Assembly: GCA_017432075.1 (NCBI GenBank)
Contig: JAFRJV010000121.1
Location: 1-37,116 of the forward strand
Direction: 5' to 3'
From: Mogibacterium sp.
Lineage (GTDB): Bacteria; Bacillota; Clostridia; Peptostreptococcales; Anaerovoracaceae
DNA: 37,116 nt
Shown: positions 23,873 to 32,323 of the stretch, piece after piece
How the letters are laid out: each line of letters begins with the position of its first letter
Numbering within the stretch: the first letter of the stretch is position 1
Program-made: the position numbers and the translations under genes
Notes under the pieces: generated by a model
Seen by the model: only the letters and a program-made list of their open reading frames with translations
Told to the model about the DNA's origin: nothing
Database searches by the model: none

Positions 23873-25141
23873 ATGGAAAAGAGTATTGAATTAGAAGAAA
23901 ACAAGGAAGCGATGGTCGAAACAGAACCTGCAGCAGAGCCGGTAAAAGCTGATGAAGTTGCTAAGGTTGCCGAAGCTGCTAAGGCTGATGATGTTGCTGA
24001 GGATGCTGAGGCGCCTGAGAACGGCGGCAAGTACGATGTCGAAGGCATTCTGGAACTGGCTGATGACGGGTTCGGTTTCCTCAGGTTCGACAACTTCCTT
24101 ACTTCAAATAAGGACATTTACGTGTCGCCTACGCAGATCAGACGCTTTGGCTTGAGGACCGGCGATAAGATCCTTGGTATTGCCAGAAAGCCTAGGGGTA
24201 CTGAGAAGTTCGGAGCCCTGCTGTATGTTAAGACGGTAAATGGATTCGATCCGATGACAGCAAAGAGAAGACCGCACTTTGACAGCCTCACCCCTATTTT
24301 CGCAAATGAGAAGATCGTGCTTGAGAATTCCAGCATTGACCTTTCGACGAGGGTCATGGACCTGGTGGCGCCTATCGGCAGAGGTCAGAGAGGTCTCATA
24401 GTTGCTCAGCCGAAAGCCGGCAAGACAGTGCTGCTCAAGAAGATCGCTGCTTCGGTGGAAGACAAGTATCCGGATATCGAGCTCATAGTGCTGCTCGTGG
24501 ACGAGCGACCTGAAGAGGTCACGGACATGAAGAGGAGCCTGAAGCACTCCGAGGTCATCTACTCCACTTTCGATGAAGAAACGAAGCATCACGTAAAGGT
24601 GGCGCAGATGGTTATCGAACGCGCGAAGAGACTTGCGGAGTCCGGTAAAGATGTAATGATCCTGCTGGATTCTATCACGAGGCTCGCAAGAGCCTACAAC
24701 ATGGAGGTGCCTGCGTCGGGAAGAACGCTTTCGGGCGGTCTCGACCCGGGTGCGCTGCACCCGCCGAAGAAATTCTTCGGCACAGCGCGGAACCTCGAAG
24801 AAGGCGGAAGCGTTACGATACTGGCGACCGCGCTGGTCGAGACCGGATCGCGCATGGACGATGTGATCTACGAGGAATTCAAGGGCACCGGAAACATGGA
24901 GCTCCACCTCGACAGACAGCTCAGCGAGCGCCGCATCTTCCCTGCCATCGACCTCTACAAGTCGGGCACCAGACGCGAAGACCTTCTTCTTACACAGGAA
25001 GAATATCAGGTCATGTACATGCTGCGCAGAGCAATGAGCTCGGGCAGCGTCATGGATGTGACCGAAGAGATAATAGACAACCTTTCGAGCACGAAGTGCA
25101 ACGCGGATTTCGTTAAATTCATGCTCAAGAAACTTAACTAG
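23873..25141 (+). CDS. rho: Transcription termination factor Rho
   Basis: Rho is a hexameric RNA-dependent ATPase that ends transcription. I use the ATG at 23873, with GAAAGGAAG just upstream; the frame is open to a TTG at 23858. The 422 residues start with an Ala/Glu/Asp/Lys-rich tail (about 1-48). The cold-shock-like RNA-binding domain follows (GILELADDGFGFLRF). The motor carries Walker A AQPKAGKTVLLKK (178-190), Walker B VMILLDSITRLARAYN (261-276) and the secondary RNA-site region SGRTLSGGLDPGALHPPKK. The end of the motor domain includes LVETGSRMDDVIYEEFKGTG. The long structured leader suggests regulated expression. The rpmE gene, which often follows rho in Clostridia, is absent; the next gene starts 7 nt later. 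Confidence 0.97.
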   Translation: MEKSIELEENKEAMVETEPAAEPVKADEVAKVAEAAKADDVAEDAEAPENGGKYDVEGILELADDGFGFLRFDNFLTSNKDIYVSPTQIRRFGLRTGDKILGIARKPRGTEKFGALLYVKTVNGFDPMTAKRRPHFDSLTPIFANEKIVLENSSIDLSTRVMDLVAPIGRGQRGLIVAQPKAGKTVLLKKIAASVEDKYPDIELIVLLVDERPEEVTDMKRSLKHSEVIYSTFDEETKHHVKVAQMVIERAKRLAESGKDVMILLDSITRLARAYNMEVPASGRTLSGGLDPGALHPPKKFFGTARNLEEGGSVTILATALVETGSRMDDVIYEEFKGTGNMELHLDRQLSERRIFPAIDLYKSGTRREDLLLTQEEYQVMYMLRRAMSSGSVMDVTEEIIDNLSSTKCNADFVKFMLKKLN

Positions 25142-25148
25142 ACTAGAG

Positions 25149-27332
25149 ATGGCAAAAATAGACTACAACAAAATTTTTATAAAGGGAGCCTGCCCTACCA
25201 CGATTGGCGGACAGGCTGTAATGGAAGGCGTCATGATGCAGGGCCCTGACAGGGTCGCCCTTGCGATGCGCCTGCCTTCGGGCGAGCTCTACCTCAAGAC
25301 GAAGCTCAAGAAGAAGCAGTCCCCTGCTCTGAAGATCCCTTTCGTCAGGGGCGTCGTTTCTTTTGTGAACGCACTCGTCGGGGGCATGGGTACGCTGATG
25401 GAGTCAGCGGACATTCTCGAGACCTACGCTCCGGAGGAGTATGCCGAGGAGGAAGGAAAACTCGAAGCCTGGATCAATAAAAAATTCGGCGAGAAGGCCG
25501 CATGGAATTTCCTGATGACCACTGCCCTGCTCTTTGCGGTGGCGGTCTCGGTCGTCTTCTTCATTATCCTGCCTACATGGGTAGTGAATTTCCTGGGCAA
25601 GTGGGTACAGAGCGCGATCGTGCTCAACCTGGTAGAAGGCATACTCAGAATACTGATGTTTGTCGGCTACGTTGCTGCGATACGCAGAATGAGCGACATA
25701 AAGACGCTGTTCCAGTACCACGGAGCCGAGCACAAATCGATACACTGCTATGAGAACGACAGGGTGCTCTGCCCTGAAAATGCGGAGGAATTCTACACAC
25801 TGCATCCGAGGTGCGGCACCAGCTTCCTGGTGTTCGTGCTTATCATAAGCCTGCTCCTCTTCAGTTTTCTCGGCTGGCCAAACCTTGCGATGAGGATACT
25901 TTCAAGGATCCTTCTGGTCCCGGTGATCGCGTCCATAAGCTTCGAGCTTCTGAGATGGGCCGGCAGATCCAACGGCAAGATCGTGCGGATCCTCAGCTGG
26001 CCGGGGCTTCAGCTCCAGAGACTGACGACTGCGGAACCAAACAGAGACCAGCTCGAAGTTGCGCTGCTTTCGCTTAAGGCGGTTCTTGTGGATCCGGGCG
26101 TTCCTGAGATCAACAGCTTCGTCGATAAGGACGGCAATGTGGTGAGGTCGAAGGCCGAGGAGAAGGAGATCGAGCGCGAGATGGAGGCCTGGGCGGCGGA
26201 CGTTGAAGCTCATACCGAAGCAAACAAGAAAGCTGTAGCTGCAGTGATCGACGATTTTACAAGGATCGAAGAGCGCACGGTCTTTGAAGACCCTGAAAAC
26301 GGTGCGAACGATGAAGATATCGCCAGCGCCATAGACTTCCTTGACGGGCTCGATACCGATGGCTACACGATAGTTGCGGCTGATGAAACGGACGGCCGCA
26401 CGCTCGTAAGGGCGATCGCAGACAGAGAAGCGATCGAGGCAAAAGCCAGAACGCTCGCACGCAGATATACGAAAGATATAAAGACCTACGAGAACGCGCT
26501 CAGCTGGGGCAAGGCTGCGCTCAGCATGCTCCCGAACGGAAAAAATGAAGCGCGTATGATCATGTCGTACGCGACGGGACTCGGCACGGCCGAGCTCATC
26601 ACCAGGGCCAAGGAGCTCATGCGCGACGATGACTTCGAGGAATTCCAGAAGAGGATCTATCTGAGGATCGAAGGCGTGCCGCTCCAGTACATAATAGGCG
26701 TGCAGGAGTTCATGGGACTGCAGTTCAGAGTCAACAGGTCAGTGCTGATCCCGCGTCTGGATACCGAGATACTGGTTGAAAATGTGATCGGGACCATAGA
26801 AAAAATGAACCGCAGAAATCCTGAAGTGCTCGACCTTTGCACGGGAAGCGGGGCTATCGGTATCAGCATAGCGGCCAAGGTCCCTGATGCGATCGTCACC
26901 ATGACGGATGTGTCCGAAGAGGCGTTGCACACGGCTATGGGCAATGCCGGACTCAATGAGGTAAACCGCCGCTGCATATTCCTGCTCGGCAACATGTTTG
27001 AGGCGCTGCCTGATGACAAGCATTATGACGTCATCGTCTGCAATCCGCCGTACATCCCGAGCGATGTCATAGACACGCTCGATGTAGAGGTGAAGGATCA
27101 CGAGCCGCGCATGGCTCTCGACGGAGGCAGGGACGGACTCGACTATTACAGGATAATAGCGGACAAGGCAGATCTGCATCTCAAGACAGGCGGAGTGCTT
27201 GCCCTGGAGATCGGTGCCGAACAGGCAGATGACGTAAAGAAACTGCTTGAAAAGGCCGGCACATACGAAGGTATCAGAGTGATACGCGATCTCGCGCAGC
27301 TCGATCGCGTCATCATTGCTACACGCAAATAA
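25149..27332 (+). CDS. Fusion of YqhQ (DUF1385) membrane protein and release-factor glutamine methyltransferase PrmC
   Basis: One 727-residue frame joins two proteins that are usually separate neighbours. Residues about 1-315 match the DUF1385/YqhQ family: GGQAVMEGVMMQGP (20-33), KIPFVRGVVSF, four or more hydrophobic helices (about 120-142, 157-178, 224-242, 250-268), HGAEHK (191-196) and HPRCGTSF. Residues about 315-445 are an acidic linker. Residues about 446-727 match PrmC: VPLQYIIG, VLIPRLDTE, SAM loop LDLCTGSGAIG (561-571), catalytic NPPYIP (632-637) and LALEIGAEQ. PrmC methylates the GGQ glutamine of release factors. No internal stop or frameshift is present, so the methyltransferase would be tethered to the membrane unless processed. 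The usual next gene, prfA, is missing. Internal starts for a separate PrmC cannot be ruled out. Confidence 0.9.
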   Translation: MAKIDYNKIFIKGACPTTIGGQAVMEGVMMQGPDRVALAMRLPSGELYLKTKLKKKQSPALKIPFVRGVVSFVNALVGGMGTLMESADILETYAPEEYAEEEGKLEAWINKKFGEKAAWNFLMTTALLFAVAVSVVFFIILPTWVVNFLGKWVQSAIVLNLVEGILRILMFVGYVAAIRRMSDIKTLFQYHGAEHKSIHCYENDRVLCPENAEEFYTLHPRCGTSFLVFVLIISLLLFSFLGWPNLAMRILSRILLVPVIASISFELLRWAGRSNGKIVRILSWPGLQLQRLTTAEPNRDQLEVALLSLKAVLVDPGVPEINSFVDKDGNVVRSKAEEKEIEREMEAWAADVEAHTEANKKAVAAVIDDFTRIEERTVFEDPENGANDEDIASAIDFLDGLDTDGYTIVAADETDGRTLVRAIADREAIEAKARTLARRYTKDIKTYENALSWGKAALSMLPNGKNEARMIMSYATGLGTAELITRAKELMRDDDFEEFQKRIYLRIEGVPLQYIIGVQEFMGLQFRVNRSVLIPRLDTEILVENVIGTIEKMNRRNPEVLDLCTGSGAIGISIAAKVPDAIVTMTDVSEEALHTAMGNAGLNEVNRRCIFLLGNMFEALPDDKHYDVIVCNPPYIPSDVIDTLDVEVKDHEPRMALDGGRDGLDYYRIIADKADLHLKTGGVLALEIGAEQADDVKKLLEKAGTYEGIRVIRDLAQLDRVIIATRK

Positions 27333-27343
27333 AAAGGACGGAA

Positions 27344-28138
27344 ATGACTGAGTTTTTGATCATATTTGCAGTCGCGCTCATAGTAAGCGCGATCGGTTTT
27401 AAAAAATATGTTTGGTTCATATCGATAGGCTACGGATTCTCCGTGGCCGCGATCGGAGTCACACTGCTCTGCCTCTTCGGCGGGCAGGCGGACTGGGGAG
27501 TGATCATCGCCTGTGTGCTCTTCATCCTTTACGGAGTCAGGCTCGGCGGATTCCTCACATACAGAGAAGTTAAAAAAGCATCCTACAACAAGAAGATGAA
27601 GTCCGAGATCAAGGACGGCAAGGGCATGTCCGTGATCGCCAAATGCGGCATCTGGATCTCAGCCGCCCTGCTCTACGCGTGCGAGGTCTCACCTGTGATG
27701 TTCAGGCTCCAGAACGGTAAAGGAACTGACGGCTGGGTCATCGCCGGGATCATCATAATGGCGGCCGGGCTTGTCACGGAGACGACTGCCGACGTGCAAA
27801 AGAGCCTTGCAAAGAGAGTCAAACCGGGGCGCTTCGTAGACACCGGTCTTTACAAAATAGTCAGATGCCCGAATTACTTAGGCGAGATGACATTCTGGAC
27901 AGGAGTCTTCCTCACGGGGATCAGTTCCAACGCAGGCGCATGGCAGTGGATCGCAGTACTGACTGGCTATCTCGGCATAATTTACGTTATGTTCGGAGGT
28001 GCACGCAGACTTGAGATCCGCCAGGACAGGACCTACAATGACGATCCGGAGTATTGGGCGTATAAAAACAAAACACCTATCATGATACCGTTCATACCGC
28101 TCTATAGCGTATCGAAATATAAATGGCTGGTCGCATAG
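27344..28138 (+). CDS. DUF1295 / isoprenylcysteine methyltransferase-like membrane protein
   Basis: The 264-residue protein is strongly hydrophobic, with about six transmembrane segments. It has the C-terminal features of the DUF1295 / steroid-5-alpha-reductase-like superfamily: RPGRF-like KPGRFVDTGLY, RCPNYLGEMTFWTGVFL, and a C-terminal region with RRLEIRQDRTYNDDPEYWAYKNKTP. Related proteins include methyltransferases and reductases that act on lipids; no substrate can be given from sequence. AAAGGACGG precedes the ATG. It lies 11 nt after the YqhQ-PrmC fusion and 10 nt before the acetyltransferase, so it is probably part of that transcript. Confidence 0.8.
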   Translation: MTEFLIIFAVALIVSAIGFKKYVWFISIGYGFSVAAIGVTLLCLFGGQADWGVIIACVLFILYGVRLGGFLTYREVKKASYNKKMKSEIKDGKGMSVIAKCGIWISAALLYACEVSPVMFRLQNGKGTDGWVIAGIIIMAAGLVTETTADVQKSLAKRVKPGRFVDTGLYKIVRCPNYLGEMTFWTGVFLTGISSNAGAWQWIAVLTGYLGIIYVMFGGARRLEIRQDRTYNDDPEYWAYKNKTPIMIPFIPLYSVSKYKWLVA

Positions 28139-28148
28139 GAGATTTACT

Positions 28149-28769
28149 ATGACAGAAACAGAAAGAATGGAAGCCGGTCTTTTGTACGATCCGGGGGCGG
28201 AAGAGATCCTGTCCGTGCAGACCCCGTTCGGGGAAAAGCTCAGGGCATTCAACGACCTTCTGCCGTCGCAGTTTGAAGAGCAGCAACGCTACATGAAGGA
28301 GACCTTCGCGGAATGCGGGGAGAACGTGTTCATCCAGAGGCCGCTGTACGCGAACTGGGGCGGAAGCCATGTACACATGGGCTCCAACATATACGCAAAC
28401 TTCAATCTGACACTCGTCGATGACGGACATATCTACATCGGCGACTGGGTAAAGTTCGGACCGAACGTCACCATCGTAACAGCGGGACACCCGGTACTTC
28501 CCGAGCTGAGGGAGGATCCGGCACTGCAGTTCAACAAGGACGTTCACATCGGGGAATGCGTATGGATCGGAGCGGGAGTGATAGTGCTTCCGGGCGTGAC
28601 CATAGGAAAGAACAGCGTCATAGGCGCGGGAAGTGTAGTAACAAAAGACATCCCGGACAATGTCGTCGCGGTCGGCAATCCATGCAGAGTGATGAGGCCT
28701 ATCGGCGACAGGGACAGAGAAACATTTTTCAGGGACGAGAGAATAGACTGGGAGGAACTCAATGGCTAA
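28149..28769 (+). CDS. Sugar O-acetyltransferase (Maa/LacA/NodL family)
   Basis: This 206-residue left-handed beta-helix enzyme should transfer acetyl from acetyl-CoA to a sugar hydroxyl. The N-terminal Maa-type helix region is at about 1-60 (ERMEAGLLYDP). Hexapeptide turns run from about 58 to 185 (IYIGDWVKFGPNVTIVTAGH ... VWIGAGVIVLPGVTIG). The catalytic histidine is His114 in TAGHPV, and VGNPCRVMR closes the coil. Maltose, galactoside and Nod-factor enzymes share this layout, so the acceptor is unknown. The last 8 nt overlap the next start (ATGGCTAA), giving translational coupling to the flavoprotein. Confidence 0.9.
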   Translation: MTETERMEAGLLYDPGAEEILSVQTPFGEKLRAFNDLLPSQFEEQQRYMKETFAECGENVFIQRPLYANWGGSHVHMGSNIYANFNLTLVDDGHIYIGDWVKFGPNVTIVTAGHPVLPELREDPALQFNKDVHIGECVWIGAGVIVLPGVTIGKNSVIGAGSVVTKDIPDNVVAVGNPCRVMRPIGDRDRETFFRDERIDWEELNG

Positions 28770-29388
28770 AGTAATTCTTATAAACGGCAGTCCCAGGGCT
28801 GATCAGTGCACAGCTACCGCTCTGGATGAGATGATAAAGACGTTCAATGAAGAGGGCGTCGAGACCGAACTCATCCATATCGGAAACAAGAGCATCAGAG
28901 GCTGCGCGGCCTGCGGCTACTGCTCCTCGCATGACGGATGTGTTTTCAACGATATAGTGAATGAAGTCAACGCAAAACTCGAGAAGGCAGACGGTCTGGT
29001 CGTCGGCAGCCCTGTATATTACAGCTCGCCGAACGGAACGCTCATCTCCTTCCTCGACAGACTGTTCTACAGCGCGCAGTACGACATGCACATGAAGGTC
29101 GGAGCAGCTGTTGTCAGCGCCAGACGCGGAGGCAACACCGCATCGTTCGACGTACTCAACAAGTACTTCAGCATAAGCGGCATGCCTATCGCGACATCCA
29201 CGTACTGGAATCAGGTACACGGATTCACGGCTGACGATGTGCGCAAGGACAAGGAGGGTCTGCAGGTATTGAGGAACCTCGCCCGCAACATGTCATTCAT
29301 GATCAAAGCCATTGCAGATGCGAAGGAAAAATACGGAATGCCGAAGGTGGAGCACGACAGCTTCACAAGCTTCCCGGATGGAAAGTAA
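28762..29388 (+). CDS. Iron-sulfur flavoprotein / NADPH-dependent FMN reductase family
   Basis: The 208-residue protein has a flavodoxin-like fold. It begins KVILINGSPRADQCTATALD, a phosphate-binding loop for FMN, with a second FMN contact at GSPVYYSSPNGTLISFLDR. A compact cysteine motif, Cys48-x2-Cys51-x2-Cys54-x5-Cys60 (RGCAACGYCSSHDGC), resembles the 4Fe-4S site of archaeal and clostridial iron-sulfur flavoproteins (Isf). A redox or oxygen-detoxifying role in an anaerobe is likely but unproved. It overlaps the acetyltransferase by 8 nt and is followed after 14 nt by the CooT-like gene. Confidence 0.87.
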   Translation: MAKVILINGSPRADQCTATALDEMIKTFNEEGVETELIHIGNKSIRGCAACGYCSSHDGCVFNDIVNEVNAKLEKADGLVVGSPVYYSSPNGTLISFLDRLFYSAQYDMHMKVGAAVVSARRGGNTASFDVLNKYFSISGMPIATSTYWNQVHGFTADDVRKDKEGLQVLRNLARNMSFMIKAIADAKEKYGMPKVEHDSFTSFPDGK

Positions 29389-29402
29389 AGGAGGAAACGG
29401 AT

Positions 29403-29591
29403 ATGTGCCTTTCAACTGTGTATAAAAATGAGATAAGCGATGCGAACATGCTCGCAAAGAATGTGGCCGACATCAAGGTGGACGGTGGCACCATTATTTT
29501 CACTGACCTCATGGGCATCCGCTATACATTCGACGGAACACTCGAGAAGGTCGACCTGATGGATAACTATGTGTTAGTGAAAGAAGCATAG
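29403..29591 (+). CDS. CooT-family small nickel-binding protein
   Basis: This 62-residue protein begins MCLSTVYKNE, the N-terminal Met-Cys-Leu-Ser pattern of the CooT family. CooT supports nickel delivery to carbon monoxide dehydrogenase in Rhodospirillum, and Cys2 holds the metal in characterised members. Many anaerobes carry CooT relatives with no CO dehydrogenase nearby, as here, so the metal and client are unknown. GGAGGA stands just upstream. It sits between two redox genes, so service to a metal enzyme in this cassette is a reasonable but weak inference. Confidence 0.82.
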   Translation: MCLSTVYKNEISDANMLAKNVADIKVDGGTIIFTDLMGIRYTFDGTLEKVDLMDNYVLVKEA

Positions 29592-29614
29592 TATAAAAAA
29601 GAGAGGAAGAGAGT

Positions 29615-30763
29615 ATGTATTATAACGATTTTCAGGATCTGAAGCTTTCGGGTCTCGGTCTCGGCTGCATGAGACTGCCGTGCATCGATGGTGATGACTC
29701 CAGACCTGATCCTCAGGCAGTGCAGGAGATGGTAGACTACGCGATGGCGAGTGGCATCAACTACTTCGATACCGCATGGGGTTACCACGCCGGCAACAGT
29801 GAGACTGTTGTCGGAGAAGCTCTTTCAAAATACGACAGAAGCAGCTTCTATCTTGCGAGCAAGTTCCCGGGCTATGACCTGTCCAACTTCGGCAAGCACG
29901 AGGAGATTTTCAACAAGCAGCTCGAGAAATGCAAGACTGACTACTTCGACTTTTATCTCTACCACAATGTGTGCGAGCTGAACATCGACAAGTATCTCGA
30001 TGACAGCACAGGTCTCACGGAGTTCCTGCTGAGAATGAAGGAGGAAGGCAAGATCCGCCACCTCGGATTCTCGTGCCACGGAAGCCAGGAGACGATGCAC
30101 CGCTTCATAATGAAGAACTTCAGACACATCGAGTTCTGCCAGATCCAGCTCAACTACCTTGACCTTGAGTTCCAGAATGCAAAGGACAAGGTCGAGGAGC
30201 TCAATAATATCGGCATTCCTATCTGGGTAATGGAACCTCTGCGCGGAGGAAAGCTTGCGAAGTCCTGTCTCGGCGGCGAAAAGCTGCTTGCAAAGAGTAA
30301 CCCGGATTACACGCCGGCCAACTGGGCGTTCGGATTCGTTGAATCGGTACCGGGCGTTACAATGATACTTTCAGGTATGTCCAACTTTGAGCAGCTGAAG
30401 CAGAACATTGAATTCTTCAGTGAAAAGAGAGTCCTCAGCGACGATGATATCGCGATCCTGCTGACAGCGGCACACTACGATACCACGGGAAAGAACGCCG
30501 GTACGGTACCTTGCACAGCCTGCAGATACTGCACTACAAAGTGCCCGATGGAACTGGATATCCCAAGGATACTCTCGCTGTACAACGAGCATGCGTACAG
30601 CGAAGGCGGATTCATCGCGCCAATGGCACTTGCGGCATTCGACGAGAACAAACTGCCGTCGGCATGCATCGGATGCGGAGCCTGCGCAGCAGTATGCCCG
30701 CAGCAGATCGATATTCCGGGAACCATGGCGAAGTTCACGGAGCTTCTCAAAAAGGGCGAATAG
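29615..30763 (+). CDS. Aldo/keto reductase with C-terminal 2[4Fe-4S] ferredoxin domain
   Basis: The 382-residue protein joins an NAD(P)H-type aldo/keto reductase barrel (about 1-275) to a ferredoxin-like tail. The family tetrad is seen as Asp52 and Tyr57 (YFDTAWGYH), Lys83 (LASKFP) and His117 (FYLYHNV). Two cluster motifs follow: Cys300, 303, 306, 310 (CTACRYCTTKCP) and Cys351, 354, 357, 361 (CIGCGACAAVCP). Such proteins may exchange electrons between ferredoxin and a carbonyl or alkene substrate; the substrate is unknown. Repeat C begins 13 nt past the stop, ending this gene group. Confidence 0.92.
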   Translation: MYYNDFQDLKLSGLGLGCMRLPCIDGDDSRPDPQAVQEMVDYAMASGINYFDTAWGYHAGNSETVVGEALSKYDRSSFYLASKFPGYDLSNFGKHEEIFNKQLEKCKTDYFDFYLYHNVCELNIDKYLDDSTGLTEFLLRMKEEGKIRHLGFSCHGSQETMHRFIMKNFRHIEFCQIQLNYLDLEFQNAKDKVEELNNIGIPIWVMEPLRGGKLAKSCLGGEKLLAKSNPDYTPANWAFGFVESVPGVTMILSGMSNFEQLKQNIEFFSEKRVLSDDDIAILLTAAHYDTTGKNAGTVPCTACRYCTTKCPMELDIPRILSLYNEHAYSEGGFIAPMALAAFDENKLPSACIGCGACAAVCPQQIDIPGTMAKFTELLKKGE

Positions 30764-30775
30764 TATTTTGATAAT

Positions 30776-30968
30776 AAAAGCGTTTTAACATGCCTCGCTG
30801 CGCCACGGCTCCGTCGCCGAGTGTGTCAGCTCGTCGGCTTTGCCGTTTGGAGAACAGTGCCTGACGCTTCGCTTGCGGCCGTCTGTTCTTAGCCAACCGG
30901 CTGCAGCCTTCTCGCGACACTCTTAGCGTCTCCTGCGCAGGCGCTGCTCAGCATGTTTAAACGCTTTT
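30776..30968. repeat. Dispersed palindromic repeat, copy C
   Basis: AAAAGCGTTTTAACATGC (30776-30793) pairs with GCATGTTTAAACGCTTTT (30951-30968) with one mismatch, and pairing extends outward into AT-rich flanks. Inside, AGAACAG (30851-30857) pairs with CTGTTCT around the shared loop CTGACGCTTCGCTTGCG (30861-30877). CACGGCTCCGTCG at 30804-30816 is identical to copy B. The right arm ends in six T residues, so it could end transcription of the aldo/keto reductase gene. Confidence 0.85.
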
Positions 30969-31013
30969 TTATTATGCAAAAATACAATCCGAGCCCTATT
31001 TATTCTTGCCTTG

Positions 31014-31030
31014 AACCCCGTACAGGGGTT
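31014..31030 (+). other. Small hairpin in the gap before the dehydratase genes
   Basis: AACCCC (31014-31019) pairs with GGGGTT (31025-31030) across a 5-nt loop and is followed by ACTATTTTAT. It could be a weak terminator or a leader hairpin. The rest of 30969-31120 is AT-rich and shows no gene or convincing promoter; GAGGAGAG lies just before the ATG at 31121. Confidence 0.35.
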
Positions 31031-31120
31031 ACTATTTTATCAACAGGAAACTGATACGGGTGTTTTAGTGCCTTTATTAGTATAGAGAGGGATTTTTTTA
31101 ATAAAGAAGAGGAGAGTAAT

Positions 31121-32323
31121 ATGAAAGACCTCAAGCATCTTTTGTATTTTGAGAACCTCCTGCAGAATGCAAACAACGAACTGATAGAACAGGCCAAGAA
31201 GGACGGCAAGATCTGCGCGGCTTTTACGTGTGAGAATATTCCGGAACCTCTGATGAACCTCGGCAACGCGTTCTCGGTTCGTCTTTTTGCGCCTAATTCC
31301 GGCTCACTCGACATCGCTACGTATTACATGACGAGCTTTCTGTGCGAGACGAGCAGGGCGCTGCTGGAGAGAGCTATCGAAGGAGGCTTTAATTTTGCCG
31401 ACTGCCTGATAGCGGCTGATGGCTGCACAATGATGAACCGTGCCGCCGAGAACATGCAACTGCTGCACTCCATGGACGAGGGTAAGGACAAGTTCTTCTA
31501 TCAGTTCATGGAGATCCCGATGAAGGCGACCGAAAACGGAGTCGCTCTTCTGAAGCTGCAGACAACAAACCACATTCTCAAGCCGCTGCATGAGAACTAC
31601 GGTATCGACATCTCTGAAGAGGCCATGCTCAAGGCAGTTGAAGAGCATAACGAAGTCTGCAGGCTCATTCAGGAGATCGGCGAATTCCGCAAAGAGGATG
31701 ACCCGCGCATCACGGGATACGAATTCCACGTGCTCACGCTCGCAACATATCTGGCTCCGAAGTATCTGCTCATCGACAAGCTGAGAGAAACGCTCGAAGA
31801 GATAAAGACCAGAGAGCCTGACGGCAAGAAGTGGCGTGCACGCGTACTGGTAGTCGGTTCAGAGATCGACGACATCGGCATGATCAAGCTGATCGAGGAA
31901 TGCGGAACCTATGTATGTGCAGACAGATACTGCTTCGGCTCATTCCCGGGCAGAGTGCCTATCGAGATCGATCCGGATTCGGAGGACGACGTTCTCACAC
32001 AGATCTGCCGCCACTACACGATGATTAGCCAGTGCCCGCGTACGATGAACATGGAGAAGGTCTACGGCCGTAAGAAATACGTCAACGACCTCGCAAAAGA
32101 GTACAAGGCAGACGGCATCATCTACGAGCAGGTCAAGTTCTGCGACCCATGGGCTTACGAGCGCATGCTGGGATCGCACATGCTGAGAGAGGATTACGGA
32201 TTCCCGGTGCTCTCCGTAGACAGACCGTACAACATCAACGCAGGTGCAGGCCAGATGCGTACCCGTGTACAGGCGTTCATTGAAAGCATAGAAATAAAGA
32301 AGATCCAGGGAGGTGAGAAGTAA
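31121..32323 (+). CDS. 2-hydroxyacyl-CoA dehydratase family, HgdB/FldC-like subunit
   Basis: These two-subunit enzymes remove water from 2-hydroxyacyl-CoA by a radical mechanism, or as benzoyl-CoA reductases reduce aromatic rings, with a 4Fe-4S cluster in each subunit. This 400-residue protein has the three spaced cysteines expected for cluster binding: Cys37 (AAFTCENIPEP), Cys102 (AADGCTMMN) and Cys341 (VKFCDPWAYE). It also has the C-terminal segment PVLSVDRPYNINAGAGQMRT found in the family. Its stop codon overlaps the start of the next gene as TAATG, so the two subunits are coupled. The activating ATPase (HgdC/FldI) is not in the window. GAGGAGAG precedes the ATG. The substrate is unknown; amino-acid fermentation is the usual setting. 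Confidence 0.88.
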   Translation: MKDLKHLLYFENLLQNANNELIEQAKKDGKICAAFTCENIPEPLMNLGNAFSVRLFAPNSGSLDIATYYMTSFLCETSRALLERAIEGGFNFADCLIAADGCTMMNRAAENMQLLHSMDEGKDKFFYQFMEIPMKATENGVALLKLQTTNHILKPLHENYGIDISEEAMLKAVEEHNEVCRLIQEIGEFRKEDDPRITGYEFHVLTLATYLAPKYLLIDKLRETLEEIKTREPDGKKWRARVLVVGSEIDDIGMIKLIEECGTYVCADRYCFGSFPGRVPIEIDPDSEDDVLTQICRHYTMISQCPRTMNMEKVYGRKKYVNDLAKEYKADGIIYEQVKFCDPWAYERMLGSHMLREDYGFPVLSVDRPYNINAGAGQMRTRVQAFIESIEIKKIQGGEK

